DNA of 64,000 nucleotides from Pomphorhynchus laevis (taxonomy: Eukaryota; Acanthocephala; Palaeacanthocephala; Echinorhynchida; Pomphorhynchidae). A program made the translations under genes and the position numbers. A model generated the notes under the pieces. It was not told where the DNA came from. It ran no database searches and saw only the letters and a program-made list of their open reading frames with translations. The stretch lies in contig WNNJ02001922.1 in NCBI GenBank assembly GCA_012934845.2, positions 96,206 to 160,205 of the forward strand, in the 5' to 3' direction. Of the stretch, positions 22,695 to 32,750 are shown one piece after another (the first letter of the stretch is position 1; every line of letters starts with the position of its first letter).

Positions 22695-23081
22695 TTGCAA
22701 CACTATTCTGCAACTAGCTTTTATATTGATGACACCATCGTAAGCAGGACAATTGAATCAGAATTCGACCAGCGTTTAATTAAGGCTACTAATACGACTC
22801 ATACCCAAATTACAAATAATGATACAAAATCTTATAATGAGGTTGTTGAGATAATATACGTAGAAGTAGATCGTTCTTCGCACTCTTATACAAACACTAC
22901 TTTTGTACCCAGCTCTTCGAATGTAAATAAACAGAATACAACAAACTATGTGGATGCACATCAAACAAAAGGAATCGACGAAGCAGAGTGTTCAAAACAA
23001 GGTGCTTATAAATTACGAACCTATAATAGAAGACGACGAGATCCAGCAAACTTTGAAGATTATCTGAGGGAGGAAGATTGA
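22695..23081 (+). CDS. Hypothetical polar protein, about 128 codons, possible last exon
   Basis: An open frame with no in-frame ATG near its start and splice-acceptor-like AG sites at 22690-22716, so it may be a terminal exon. The product is polar, Thr/Asn-rich (TNTTHTQITNNDTKSYNE), and has a basic-then-acidic tail (YNRRRRDPANFEDYLREED). No domain is recognised. An AATAAA signal lies about 50 bases after the stop (23130-23135). That signal and the unbiased composition support a real 3' end. The Cys-rich ORF at 22485 may belong to the same transcript. Confidence 0.35.
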   Translation: MQHYSATSFYIDDTIVSRTIESEFDQRLIKATNTTHTQITNNDTKSYNEVVEIIYVEVDRSSHSYTNTTFVPSSSNVNKQNTTNYVDAHQTKGIDEAECSKQGAYKLRTYNRRRRDPANFEDYLREED

Positions 23082-23129
23082 CATAAATGTTGTATGACTT
23101 ATCATTATTTGACCTTTTATATATTGTTA

Positions 23130-23135
23130 AATAAA
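23130..23135 (+). terminator. Polyadenylation signal AATAAA
   Basis: A canonical hexamer about 50 bases downstream of the stop of the ORF at 22695-23081. Confidence 0.45.
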
Positions 23136-23139
23136 GCCT

Positions 23140-24315
23140 CTTTGGCGAATTTTAGTTTGGCTATCTTAGTTTGAAACGCATAAGCCGCGTTTCAAATTGG
23201 CGTTGCTTTACAGGTTCATGGATGTGAACTGATTTCTTATAGATTTAAATGATCCATATTTACAAATCGTAAATATGACAATTTCTTCTCTTTTAATGCA
23301 TAACGTACATATCTATAAAACCAACGAAGAAGTTTTTAGTGAAATCCAGCAGATTTACGATGCGAAAATCGTATGAGCAAATCTAATAGAATATGTTATA
23401 ATTGATGTCATGTCATTTTAAAAATGGAATCAATAAACATTAGATCACGCTTATGACACATTAAACGGTCAAAATGTCTGATAGTACCCATCAAGGGAAA
23501 AGCGTAAAATAAGCGTCCTTTTCAAATTAAAAGGACTATTTCAAAGATGAGGAGAGAATAGCCGGGGTGCTGAGGTGTATCTTGAAACTAAGTTTAAGTT
23601 CTATTAGATTTACGAGGCGAACATCAAAGGAGCAAATTTAATATTGATTAGAATAATCAATAGTTGCAATTGATACCATGCCATTTTTACTCTTACAACA
23701 AATGGATTAAGCCAATGTAAATGTGATAGACAATTATAAACCATAACGAAATCTGCTTTGAAGGTATTAGCCCCTCCCGCAAAATGATTTTGAAATCAAC
23801 GATTTTGGGCTCGTAAGTGTAGAATAGATGCATATCACACAATGGTCCGAAAACCCGAGGGGCTCTAAACGAAAGATCTGGCTTAATATATTTAATTGAA
23901 ATATAATACACATATCTAGGAGATAGAGCGCTAATCTCCACAAAAGCGGCTAAATTCCGTCACGATCTGTGTCAAATGTAAACAATTGATTGTATCAAGC
24001 AGTTCAACAGACGCTCTATTATAACATACATCCGCACTATAAATGTTCCAATCGACTAATGACATAGTCATTTCACCCAGGATAACGACATTATCACTTC
24101 TGGCAAACCTAAGAAAATCAGCGATGATAATATCAACAACTACACATGGATTCAGGTAAATACTCCTCCTGTGATCAGGGAGGGATGGTCAACCCCACAA
24201 TGCATCCACTCCGTTAATTGAAGTTAAGTTAAGTACAGTAAACGTTGCTAATATTTAAACATTTAGTTGCTAATACTAAACGATTTAATATTCACTTCTC
24301 CAAAATGTAATTAAT
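23140..24315. other. Intergenic region, no gene recognised
   Basis: Mixed-composition DNA. The only sizeable frame (23693-23941, minus) has no recognisable product. No tRNA, rRNA or repeat family was identified. Confidence 0.45.
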
Positions 24316-24365
24316 TTAATTAAGCCATGCTTTTATGTGCTGTTGAAACATTAATAATAATAAAA
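24316..24365 (+). mobile_element. CR1-type LINE (family D), 3' terminal scrap
   Basis: AATTAAGCCATGCTTTTATG and the following ~25 bases, ending in a TAATAATAATAA tail, match the D copy end at 35113-35155. Confidence 0.65.
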
Positions 24366-24439
24366 TACCTGTCATAGAGTATTTTGGATGTCGCTTCTCT
24401 AATTTACTCATTCTAGACCATAAAAATCTTACCTCAAAC

Positions 24440-24750
24440 GTATTTTAAACACTGCAATTTGTATTCCTTTGCGTCTTCGTAGTTTTGACCATATCTTCAT
24501 TCACTTCTCAAAACTGTACACGTCCAATATATCCAAACGTATCCCGACCTTTTTATATAGAACTTCCTCCACTCAATCTTTCTCGACCCGATTTTTATTT
24601 TTACGCTATAAGGAATCTGTTCTTATTTGTCTTAAAATATTCTCAAAGTTTAGTCATCTATCTTACTCAATTTATGCTACTTTAGCCTGGAAAGTAGTAT
24701 TAAAGCGTATTCTAATCAAATTCCTATCCTCTGCTGCCAATTAACTTTGG
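24440..24750 (+). mobile_element. Strongly decayed L2-type ORF2 C-terminus
   Basis: The open frame 24469-24744 weakly follows the C-terminal part of the L2 copies (RSFDHIFIHFSKL against RRFDHTSTYFAQL; ATLAWKVVLKRI against ASLAWNQLPLDV). Divergence is high, so the call rests on aligned landmarks only. Confidence 0.4.
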
Positions 24751-25568
24751 CAAAACTTATTATGCAATGTTTTTGTGTATCACTTTTTAATGGATATTTG
24801 ATAACATTATTTTTTGAAGTTGAATATAACATGCTTTTTCAGTCAAACCACACTAATATTTTGAGTAATTGTTTTGTCTTTTTAATTTTTTATCTTTGCT
24901 ACGTTTACCTTTAAGTTTCATATTTTTATCTCTAATTTTTATAGATGTAAATCTTAAGAACTTTTTATTCTGTATTTTAATAATACCGGTTGATATTTAA
25001 GATGTTATTATATATCAAAGATATCCTTGATGACCGCTCACAAAATAACCACAACATAACGAATCATATTAATTAATTATTTAAATATTTTATTAATATC
25101 CCTTAATCTTAATATTTTCTTAAGATTTACGTAACATTTATTTTTTATTTAATAAAATAAAAAATAATTATATTATTTTTTATGACAAATTTATATCACT
25201 TTTTACACTATTTTCCATCTTACTTATGATGGAAAATACTTACTCTCTCATTTATGTTACCGTATCTTATTACATATATCAGTAATAAGATATTATTACT
25301 GATATTACTATAGATATTACTATCTATTTACTTTTAATTCCAAAATTGATTTTATTTGAAAATATGTCGCAACAGTGTTTGTTCACAATGTAAAGGTGTT
25401 TTTGTTTCTCTAAATGTTATACATCAAATTAAGAGATTTGTTAAGTTTGCAAAATTTATTGTTAATTCAAGTTATTCGTTTTAATTTAAGCATTTTCGTT
25501 TATAAACACAGAGAATAAATAGCTTACGCTCTCTCTCTATATATTGCGATAAAGTTTCTCCCTGCGAA
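24751..25568. promoter_or_regulatory. Upstream region of HSPA13
   Basis: AT-rich intergenic DNA. A TATAAAC sequence at 25501-25507 lies about 60 bases before the ATG. A pyrimidine-rich CTCTCTCTCT stretch follows, so transcription probably starts close to the ATG. I could not identify an ER-stress or heat-shock element with confidence. Confidence 0.25.
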
Positions 25569-26834
25569 ATGTGTGAGTTTGCTAGCGCAATTGGTTACAT
25601 ATTAGCCATAGTCGTTTGTATTGGATATTTTGGAAGACAATTCATCCCTGCCCAAAAACCAGGAATACTCGGTATTGATCTAGGGACAACCTACAGCTGC
25701 ATTGGATATTATGAATCAGCTTCAGCAAAAAAGAACGGTACTGTCCGATTGATTAAAGTTCAGGCAAATAAATTTTGTATCCCCTCCGTTGTTTCAATAA
25801 ATAGTTCTCATGTACTTGTCGGTTTTGACGCACTTCATAGTCAAATGCCAATTGAAAATATTTTGTTTGATAGCAAGCGCTTTCTCGGGCGAATATTTAC
25901 AGAAGAAAATGTTAATAATGAGCAACTTAATTACAAATTTCATCTCAGTTTCAACAATTCAACAGGTGAAGTTGATTTTACTTTATTTAACGGGTCGACC
26001 ATTTCGCCATTGCGTGTTAGTTCATTGATCGTTGATACGTTAATTAATGCATCAATAAAGCATCTTGGATATAGAGTAAAATCAGTTGTAATCGCTGTAC
26101 CAGCAGATTTTGATGATAGACAACGTATCTACACAACAGAGGCAGTCAATTCACTAAATTTACAAGTTCAACGACTTATTAACGAACCAACCGCCGCTGC
26201 ATTAGCGTATGGCCTGGAAAATATAAGCAAAGATAAAAGTAAATATGCGATATACATAGTTGTGGTAGATGTCGGTGGAGGTACGACAGACTGTTCACTA
26301 TTACGAAAAGAAAATGGTCTTTTTATAACACAGGCAATGTCAGGAATACAAAGACTTGGTGGACAAGATTTTAATAATAACCTAATTAAACATTGGAGAT
26401 CAATGAATATCAGTGATGAGGATGAAAATTTAAATGAATTAGCGGAACAGTGTAAAGTTGCTTTGAGTACAAATTTCAGCTGGCACCCTGATCATGTTAA
26501 TACACATTTTTGGATGAGCAGATCAAAATTCGAAGAGGTAAATGAGCAAAACTTTAAAATGATTTTAGATCCGATAAAGTATGTTCTCCATTATGCTAAT
26601 TTAAGCGGTAAGGATATTCATAAGGTAGTCTTGGTGGGTGGTTCTACTAGAATACCAAGGATCAAATCCCTTGTGATCGATTTATTCTCTGAGCAACAGT
26701 TATGTGATTCGATTGACCCTGATATCACGGTTATTCGAGGAGTATGTATGCAAGCTGGCATTATTAGCAATGGATGGCCGCTGACAGTGAGCGCAATAGA
26801 AATTAAGAATAATGTTCGAAAAGTTGATATATAG
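25569..26834 (+). CDS. HSPA13: HSPA13/STCH: ER-type Hsp70 ATPase-core protein
   Basis: The 421-aa intact protein lacks the Hsp70 substrate-binding domain, as HSPA13 does (human 471 aa). An N-terminal hydrophobic signal/anchor (residues 5-23) fits a microsomal location. The ATPase core has the phosphate-1 loop (IDLGTTYSCIG, 36-46), INEPTAAALAYG (204-215), phosphate-2 (VVDVGGGTTDCSL, 232-244), LGGQDFN (263-269) and the adenosine loop (VVLVGGSTRIPRI, 353-365). The C-terminal GWPLTVSAIEI is a hallmark of HSPA13. It is about 50 residues shorter than the human protein, mainly in the segment after LGGQDFN. No intron interrupts the frame, unlike the short-intron AIFM1 gene. In the ER it is thought to bind and hydrolyse ATP without a canonical peptide-binding lid. 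Confidence 0.95.
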   Translation: MCEFASAIGYILAIVVCIGYFGRQFIPAQKPGILGIDLGTTYSCIGYYESASAKKNGTVRLIKVQANKFCIPSVVSINSSHVLVGFDALHSQMPIENILFDSKRFLGRIFTEENVNNEQLNYKFHLSFNNSTGEVDFTLFNGSTISPLRVSSLIVDTLINASIKHLGYRVKSVVIAVPADFDDRQRIYTTEAVNSLNLQVQRLINEPTAAALAYGLENISKDKSKYAIYIVVVDVGGGTTDCSLLRKENGLFITQAMSGIQRLGGQDFNNNLIKHWRSMNISDEDENLNELAEQCKVALSTNFSWHPDHVNTHFWMSRSKFEEVNEQNFKMILDPIKYVLHYANLSGKDIHKVVLVGGSTRIPRIKSLVIDLFSEQQLCDSIDPDITVIRGVCMQAGIISNGWPLTVSAIEIKNNVRKVDI

Positions 26835-26965
26835 TTTATAAATTTTACTGGATATCCTTAATCGATGCTTGTATATTTTATTTTAAATATTAAATTATTA
26901 TATTTTTAAGTCGTAATAATTTTACTATTTATTACATTAATGTGATAAAATAAGTTCACAAACTA

Positions 26966-26971
26966 AATAAA
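26966..26971 (+). terminator. Polyadenylation signal AATAAA after HSPA13
   Basis: The first canonical hexamer downstream of the HSPA13 stop, about 130 bases away, in AT-rich 3' UTR. Confidence 0.5.
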
Positions 26972-27589
26972 CTTGTGATTATATTAACAACGAGTTTATG
27001 ATTAACTCACAAAGTAATATTTACTATTTTAATTATAAAATCACTTAAAAATTATTTTATTATTTTATTAAATTATTTTAATTTTTATACAATAAAAATT
27101 ATTTAATGATAATTGATATATTTTTCTATTTTATACATTACCAAATCAATTACCAAAATCAAAAATTTAAAAACTATAAGAAAAGTTGAAATGGCATCAA
27201 CGAGCCTGTCTGGATCACTTTATGAACTGTGGAAATCTTAAAAATCATAAGATAGTCCAGGAATTCACGGGTTAATCCATATCCGACAGGGTAAATAATT
27301 TTCCAACATGCCTAAAATGCAGTCGAGACCAATCTTGCCAAAACGTTTTAATTCGCACTTGAATAGCTCATCGTTTGAGATTCGCAATTAATGCCTTGAC
27401 TGTAATTTAACTGTGTAACTGTAAATCTAACTTTATTTTCTGTAATTTGAACTCATCTTTTAAACATAAAATATATGTGAAATGTAAGGACAAAAAATAT
27501 GCTAACTAGCAATTTATGAGTAGACTATAGTGAAATTATAATGCATTTAAAGGGATTAATTAATGAGTATATATTTCCAGATCAGTCAT

Positions 27590-29697
27590 TTAATCCGTGA
27601 AATGTAAAAATGTTATATTGCTTTATGCTTTAATCCTAAAGCATAAAGAGTTTGAGAGTTTGTGGTGTCAGGTCAAGTTCGATAACAGCTCACCCATCAT
27701 ACTGGGTCTTGTGCATCGTGCTCCTAAGGCAATATCTAAGAAACTCATTGAAGATATAGAGTTGTATACGCGAGGAGTTTGTGATACTGTGGTAATTGGG
27801 GATCTGAATATGCCAGATGTTGAATGGACTTTGACTACGGTTCTTCCTACTTGTGATAGTGAATATTGTGACCTTATGGAGTGTTTTATTTATTGTGGTC
27901 TTGCTCAATTTGTTGATGCACATACTCGCTTTTAGAGTTGTAGTTCTTCCCTTCTTGATCTTTGCCTATCGACAAACAGTCAATTAATCAGTAGTATCCA
28001 ATATGATTCTCCTGTTGGTTTGTCTGATCACTGTGTAGTTAAAGTTTTACTAAATATACAAATGAGGGTGTTTCACCATGCTCGGTACAAACGTCAGATT
28101 AATGTCTTTCGGGCGAACTATGTTGTTATTACATCAAATCTGCATAGAGTAAGTTGGCCTGATCCGGCTGTTGTCGGAGTTGACGAGGCCTGGGATCATT
28201 TTTGCGTGACACTTTATTCTCTAATGGTAAAATTCTCACCTTTGAAGTCTAAGATTAGTCGGAAAAGTGCTCGTTGGTTTGATACTGAGCTGGCTACTGC
28301 GATGAAGGCTCGTGACTCTAGTTTCAAATGCTTTTAAGGGTGGGTTTTGTGAATATGGTGTTTATAAGCAGGCGAGAAATTTCTTCAATTCATTAAAACG
28401 ATATAAACGCTATTTATTTGAAAATGGCCTAGCTCATAATAATACAAATTTATTTAATGTGGCAAATGCGTACAAGCTGTACGCTTACAAGTCCACAATC
28501 AAAAATGAAAAGGTCAAGCAGATAAATTGTTTCAATGGGATCGGATTTGTCGTTTGAAGCACGGCAAGGAAGTTGATTGGCGTATATGAATGGGCAGATG
28601 GTTCCACGATAGAGGAGCAGCCACAATGAAGGAGCGGAGTCTAAAAGAGGTAGAGTAGTTTGGGACATGTAAAAGAAGGGAATTACAGGAACGCAAGGAA
28701 TAGTAAACAGGACGAGAATTATCAAGAAAAGGAATATTGAGAAATGAAGGGGTATGAAGAGTTACAAGGCGGAAAACAACGATAAGAAGACGAATTTGAA
28801 CACGACAATAAATTGTAGGCAAATCGAGAGAAGCAAGATGGTAGGATGTATGATAGTTGTATCATAGTTGTAGACATGATCCCAAAGCTCTCTTTCGATA
28901 TGTGAATAGTAGTAGGAACGCTAATAAAATAATTGGCTAATATTTTGATAGCGTTTTTGAAGACGACCTTGCTGAGATGTTCTCAAGGCATTTTTACTTG
29001 GACGGAAGACTACAAACGAGTATTTTGAACCTATCCAGAACAGTGATACGATAAGAGGTGCTAGTGTTTCATATCCTAGTTTAGACATAGCTAATTTGAT
29101 AACTCCTGAGAAAGTTTTAGCTGAACTTTATCGTCTTAAAGAGACAAACTCCAAAGGTGCTGATTTGTTACCTTCGATATATATTCGTCGAATAGCAGAC
29201 TCAATATATACACCTGTTTTCTAACATATTTCGACAATCTATTATTGATACGACTCTTCCAAAAGAGTGGAAACAATCGATCATTCACCCCATCTTCAAA
29301 ATGGGTGATAGATCTCCATAGACAATTACATACCAGTAAGTATTACTTGCTTATGTTGTAGAATGTTAGAGCGAATTATACATGGTTATACGGCCAAGTT
29401 TTATAGTGAGAATAATGTAATAGCTCCTCAAGGTTCAGTATTGGGTCCATTGTTATTTAGTGTCTACATCAACGATCTCCCGGAATTTATTGATTCTCGG
29501 ATGCTTTTATATGCAGACGATTCGAAAATCTGGAGAGCAATTCGTTCACCCAGTGATATAGTTATACTGCAACGGGATATCAATGAAGTCGAAAATTGGG
29601 CTCTGCTCAATAGGTTGATTGTCAATATATCAAAATGCAAACATTTACGTGTTTGTGGCGGAAATGCTCAATCTTCAGCTAATTATAGCTTTTAAAG
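27590..29697 (+). mobile_element. CR1-type LINE (family D2), old copy, first half
   Basis: ORF2 remnants follow the intact D1 protein from the mid-endonuclease (FESLWCQVKF, VVIGDLNMPDVEW, MSDHCVVKVLL) through the linker (DPAVVGVDEAWDHF) to the RT (QGSVLGPLLFSVYINDLP, LLYADDSKIW, NISKCKHLRV). It stops at about 29697, where D1 (opposite strand) begins. The missing C-terminus resumes at 34396. A family B fragment interrupts it at 28440-28860. Many frame breaks are present. Confidence 0.85.
28440..28860 (-). mobile_element. L2-type LINE (family B4), 3' fragment inserted in D2
   Basis: The 3' hairpin GCGTACAAGCTGTACGC (about 28465-28485) and the ORF2 end (SFLNIPFLDNSRP, NYSTSFRLRSFIVAAPLSWN) are present. 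It splits the D2 linker region after FENGLAHN, so it is younger than D2. Confidence 0.85.
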
Positions 29698-29786
29698 CAG
29701 TTATATTATTATTATTATTATACATTCAACAACATACGAGCATTAGCTCAAATAGCTGGCTCACAATAAGTTCGTAAATAAATTAA

Positions 29787-32750
29787 TTAGTTTTTAAAAT
29801 AAGGAAATGCAACACGAAACATTGCTTGATCCATTCGTAGTCTTCTTTTAAAAGCACTAAGTGAACTGCATCCAACGGTGTCTGCATCAAGGTTGTTCCA
29901 CAGCTCAACAATTCTTCTATCAAATTGCATCGCGCCCAATTTCTGTACTCTGTTTCTTCGAATAGTTAAAGAATGACCGCGAAGAACATTTGAACAACGT
30001 AGTTGAACCCTACTCCGAAGAGGGTGATGAGGACGTTGGAATAAATGCCAAACAAGGCACATATCCATGTACCGACGGGTCCATGTGACGGTCTCAAGTC
30101 CTAATGATCTCAGTCTGTCTTCATAAGGCAGCGACGCCAACGTTGGTGCTAGCTTTGTTGCCCTGCGAAGTACCCTCTCTGATTTCTTATGTTCATGCAC
30201 AGTACGTGGGTATACAACCGGAGCTGCATATAAAAGTCTACTCAATACATGTGCTAAAATCAGAGGCCGAAGAGCAGTCGGATTAACGCGAACAAACGCG
30301 CGTCGAATCATACCTATCATTTTATTGGAGTTGGCACAAGCTTGATCAGTGTGCTTTTTGGTTGATAAATTAGAGGTAACCCATACTCCTAAATCTTTGT
30401 AACTATCGACACTTTCCACAATACAGTCCTTATATGTGTAACAAGCTGATGTTAGTTGCTTGCGAGCATTACCAATAATACGCATGTGTTTGCATTTCGA
30501 AACATTTATCACAAGCTTGTTTAACGCCGCCCACAACTCCAAATTATCTATGTCAGTTTGCAAATTATCAACATCCTCACATGAATGAATGGGCCGCCAT
30601 ATTTTTAAGTCATCTGCATACAAACATGATCGAGAGCGAATGCACCCAGGCAAATCGTTAACATAAATGCTGAATAAAAGCGGACCCAAAACTGAACCTT
30701 GAGGTACTCCAATATGACATTCTCTAGACACAGACAATGACCAATCGACAAGTACTCGAAAGCAACGATCACGAAGAAATTCTCTAATCCAATCAACTAT
30801 TATGTTTGGGAGTCCAGTATTGACAAGTTTCTGAAGAAGTAGACCATGATCTACTCTATCAAAAGCTTTAGAAAAGTCGAAGAATATAATGTCTGTATCG
30901 ATATAATGTGTCTTATTCGCTGTCCAATCAAGATGAGCATCAAGCAAATTTGAAACAGTTGAATAACCCTCCCGAAATCCGTGCTGATTAGGGACTAAAA
31001 TTTTTCCTACACGAAAAAACTCAACCATGTAGCGATGCACAAACCTCTCCAACACTCTACAGCAAATGCAGGTAATGCTCACCGGCCTATAATTCTCGAC
31101 GGAAGAGCGATCTCCCTTCTTGAAGTAGGGAAGAACAATTGACTGCTTCCACACATTAGGAAGAGATCTTTCCAAGATTGACTGGCGAAAAATTGCACAG
31201 AGAGGAACGCAAATTGAGCCTGCTAATCTGCGCAGATAAACAGAAGGTAGTAAGTCACAACCTCTTGAATTATTTGCTTTTAGACGGCGTAATTCGGAAT
31301 AGACTTTAGCTGGCGTTATCAAATTGTCAAGGTCCAACTCAAGACACGTGTCAGAGTAAGTGTTCAGCACACTAGATTCCATACAAAAAGTTTGATGTTC
31401 ATTTGCGGGCTCTACTGAAGTGCAATAGTGTGCCGCAAACTCTTCAGCTAGGTCATTCGCAGAAATGTCATAGAAGTAGTGACAAATCGAAGAATCAACA
31501 GCTCCCCTGCTTGATAGGTACTGAAAAAGGACCTTTAAATCGTATTTACACTTGTTAGCTAATGCATTCTCAAATGCACACCGCTTCTTTCTCTTCAATG
31601 AATTGAATAAATTTCTTGCCTGTTTAAAAACATCATAACTACACTCCCCAACTTTGTAGCGATTGAAGATCAAATTACGAGTCCTCAATGCTGAACGTAA
31701 CTCAGAATCAAACCAGGGAGAATCTTTTCGACGTGTCCTGCTTCTAAGTGGAGAGAATAAAATAAGCAGCGACTCTAAGGTTCTCTGAAAGTAATTCCAC
31801 GCGCCGTGTACTCCAACAACAGCGGGATCTGGCCAGGTAGCTGTTGAAAGTATTGACTTAATTGCACGTGTGTTGGTTTTGAAAGCATTAACCACTTGAT
31901 TTTCACGCGGACCTCGAGTATCTTCTTGAAACCTTAACCTAATGATCAATACGCAATGATCAGACATACCGATCGGGGCATCATAACGGATAGCGTTAAT
32001 AATCTCACTGTTCGAAGATAAACATACATCTAATAGAGATCTACTGTCACTAGCAAAACGAGTGTAATTTTGAACATGCTGAGTTAAACCACAATAGATG
32101 ATACACTCCAGAAGGTCATAGGAAGCATGGTCACAAGTAGGAAAAGCCGTATACGAATTCCAATCAACCGAAGGCATATTCAAGTCACCAAGTATTAAAA
32201 CATTGGAGGTACCTTTAGAATAAAGTTCTACTTCCCCAATCAGTTTATCTGTGGCGGCCAAGGGTGAACGATATACTACCCCCAGAACAAGCGGAGCGGT
32301 ATGCATGAATTTTACCCGACACCACAAACTTTCGACTTTATTAGAAGAAGTGCTAAGAATAGTTACTTTCACATCGTTGCTCACATAAAGAATAACACCT
32401 CCACCTCTTCCACTTTTACGATCACTGCGGAAAACCAGATAACCAGGGATGGAGACTTCATTATCAATAATATCACTATATAGCCATGATTCTGTGATAG
32501 CGAGTAATTTAGGACGAATTAACTGAACTCTATATCTCAGTTCATCTATCTTCGATATAAGACTGCGAACATTACCATGGAGTATTTCACAATGCCCCAA
32601 CATACCTCTGGGAGTATTCCTATCACCCCTTACACATCCAAATAACCCGGACGCTAAACCATTTAGACTCTGATAGGCAGAGTAGACGAGCCCGTTTCGA
32701 TTACAGAATGCACGCGAGGCGACATGACTAGTGGGCTCCAACTCAGCCAA
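29787..32750 (-). CDS. LINE ORF2 (D1): APE endonuclease and reverse transcriptase, intact
   Basis: The 987-aa protein has all expected motifs. APE endonuclease (about residues 55-270): HGNVRSL with N60, ITESWL with E87, RGGGVILYV, VVYRSP, LGDLNMPSVDW with D189/N191, and MSDHCV with D264/H265. RT: NYRPVSITCICCRVLER (553-569), HGFREGYSTVSNLL, the catalytic FFDFSKAFDRVDH (623-635), GVPQGSVLGPLLFSIYVNDL (681-700) and CLYADDLKIW (709-718). The C-terminal part carries RVLRRATKLAPTL and FDRRIVELWN. YADDLKIW and the overall layout fit the CR1 clade. The start at 32750 lies inside ORF1, so translation probably depends on reinitiation or coupling at the overlap. Confidence 0.95.
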   Translation of the reverse strand: MAELEPTSHVASRAFCNRNGLVYSAYQSLNGLASGLFGCVRGDRNTPRGMLGHCEILHGNVRSLISKIDELRYRVQLIRPKLLAITESWLYSDIIDNEVSIPGYLVFRSDRKSGRGGGVILYVSNDVKVTILSTSSNKVESLWCRVKFMHTAPLVLGVVYRSPLAATDKLIGEVELYSKGTSNVLILGDLNMPSVDWNSYTAFPTCDHASYDLLECIIYCGLTQHVQNYTRFASDSRSLLDVCLSSNSEIINAIRYDAPIGMSDHCVLIIRLRFQEDTRGPRENQVVNAFKTNTRAIKSILSTATWPDPAVVGVHGAWNYFQRTLESLLILFSPLRSRTRRKDSPWFDSELRSALRTRNLIFNRYKVGECSYDVFKQARNLFNSLKRKKRCAFENALANKCKYDLKVLFQYLSSRGAVDSSICHYFYDISANDLAEEFAAHYCTSVEPANEHQTFCMESSVLNTYSDTCLELDLDNLITPAKVYSELRRLKANNSRGCDLLPSVYLRRLAGSICVPLCAIFRQSILERSLPNVWKQSIVLPYFKKGDRSSVENYRPVSITCICCRVLERFVHRYMVEFFRVGKILVPNQHGFREGYSTVSNLLDAHLDWTANKTHYIDTDIIFFDFSKAFDRVDHGLLLQKLVNTGLPNIIVDWIREFLRDRCFRVLVDWSLSVSRECHIGVPQGSVLGPLLFSIYVNDLPGCIRSRSCLYADDLKIWRPIHSCEDVDNLQTDIDNLELWAALNKLVINVSKCKHMRIIGNARKQLTSACYTYKDCIVESVDSYKDLGVWVTSNLSTKKHTDQACANSNKMIGMIRRAFVRVNPTALRPLILAHVLSRLLYAAPVVYPRTVHEHKKSERVLRRATKLAPTLASLPYEDRLRSLGLETVTWTRRYMDMCLVWHLFQRPHHPLRSRVQLRCSNVLRGHSLTIRRNRVQKLGAMQFDRRIVELWNNLDADTVGCSSLSAFKRRLRMDQAMFRVAFPYFKN

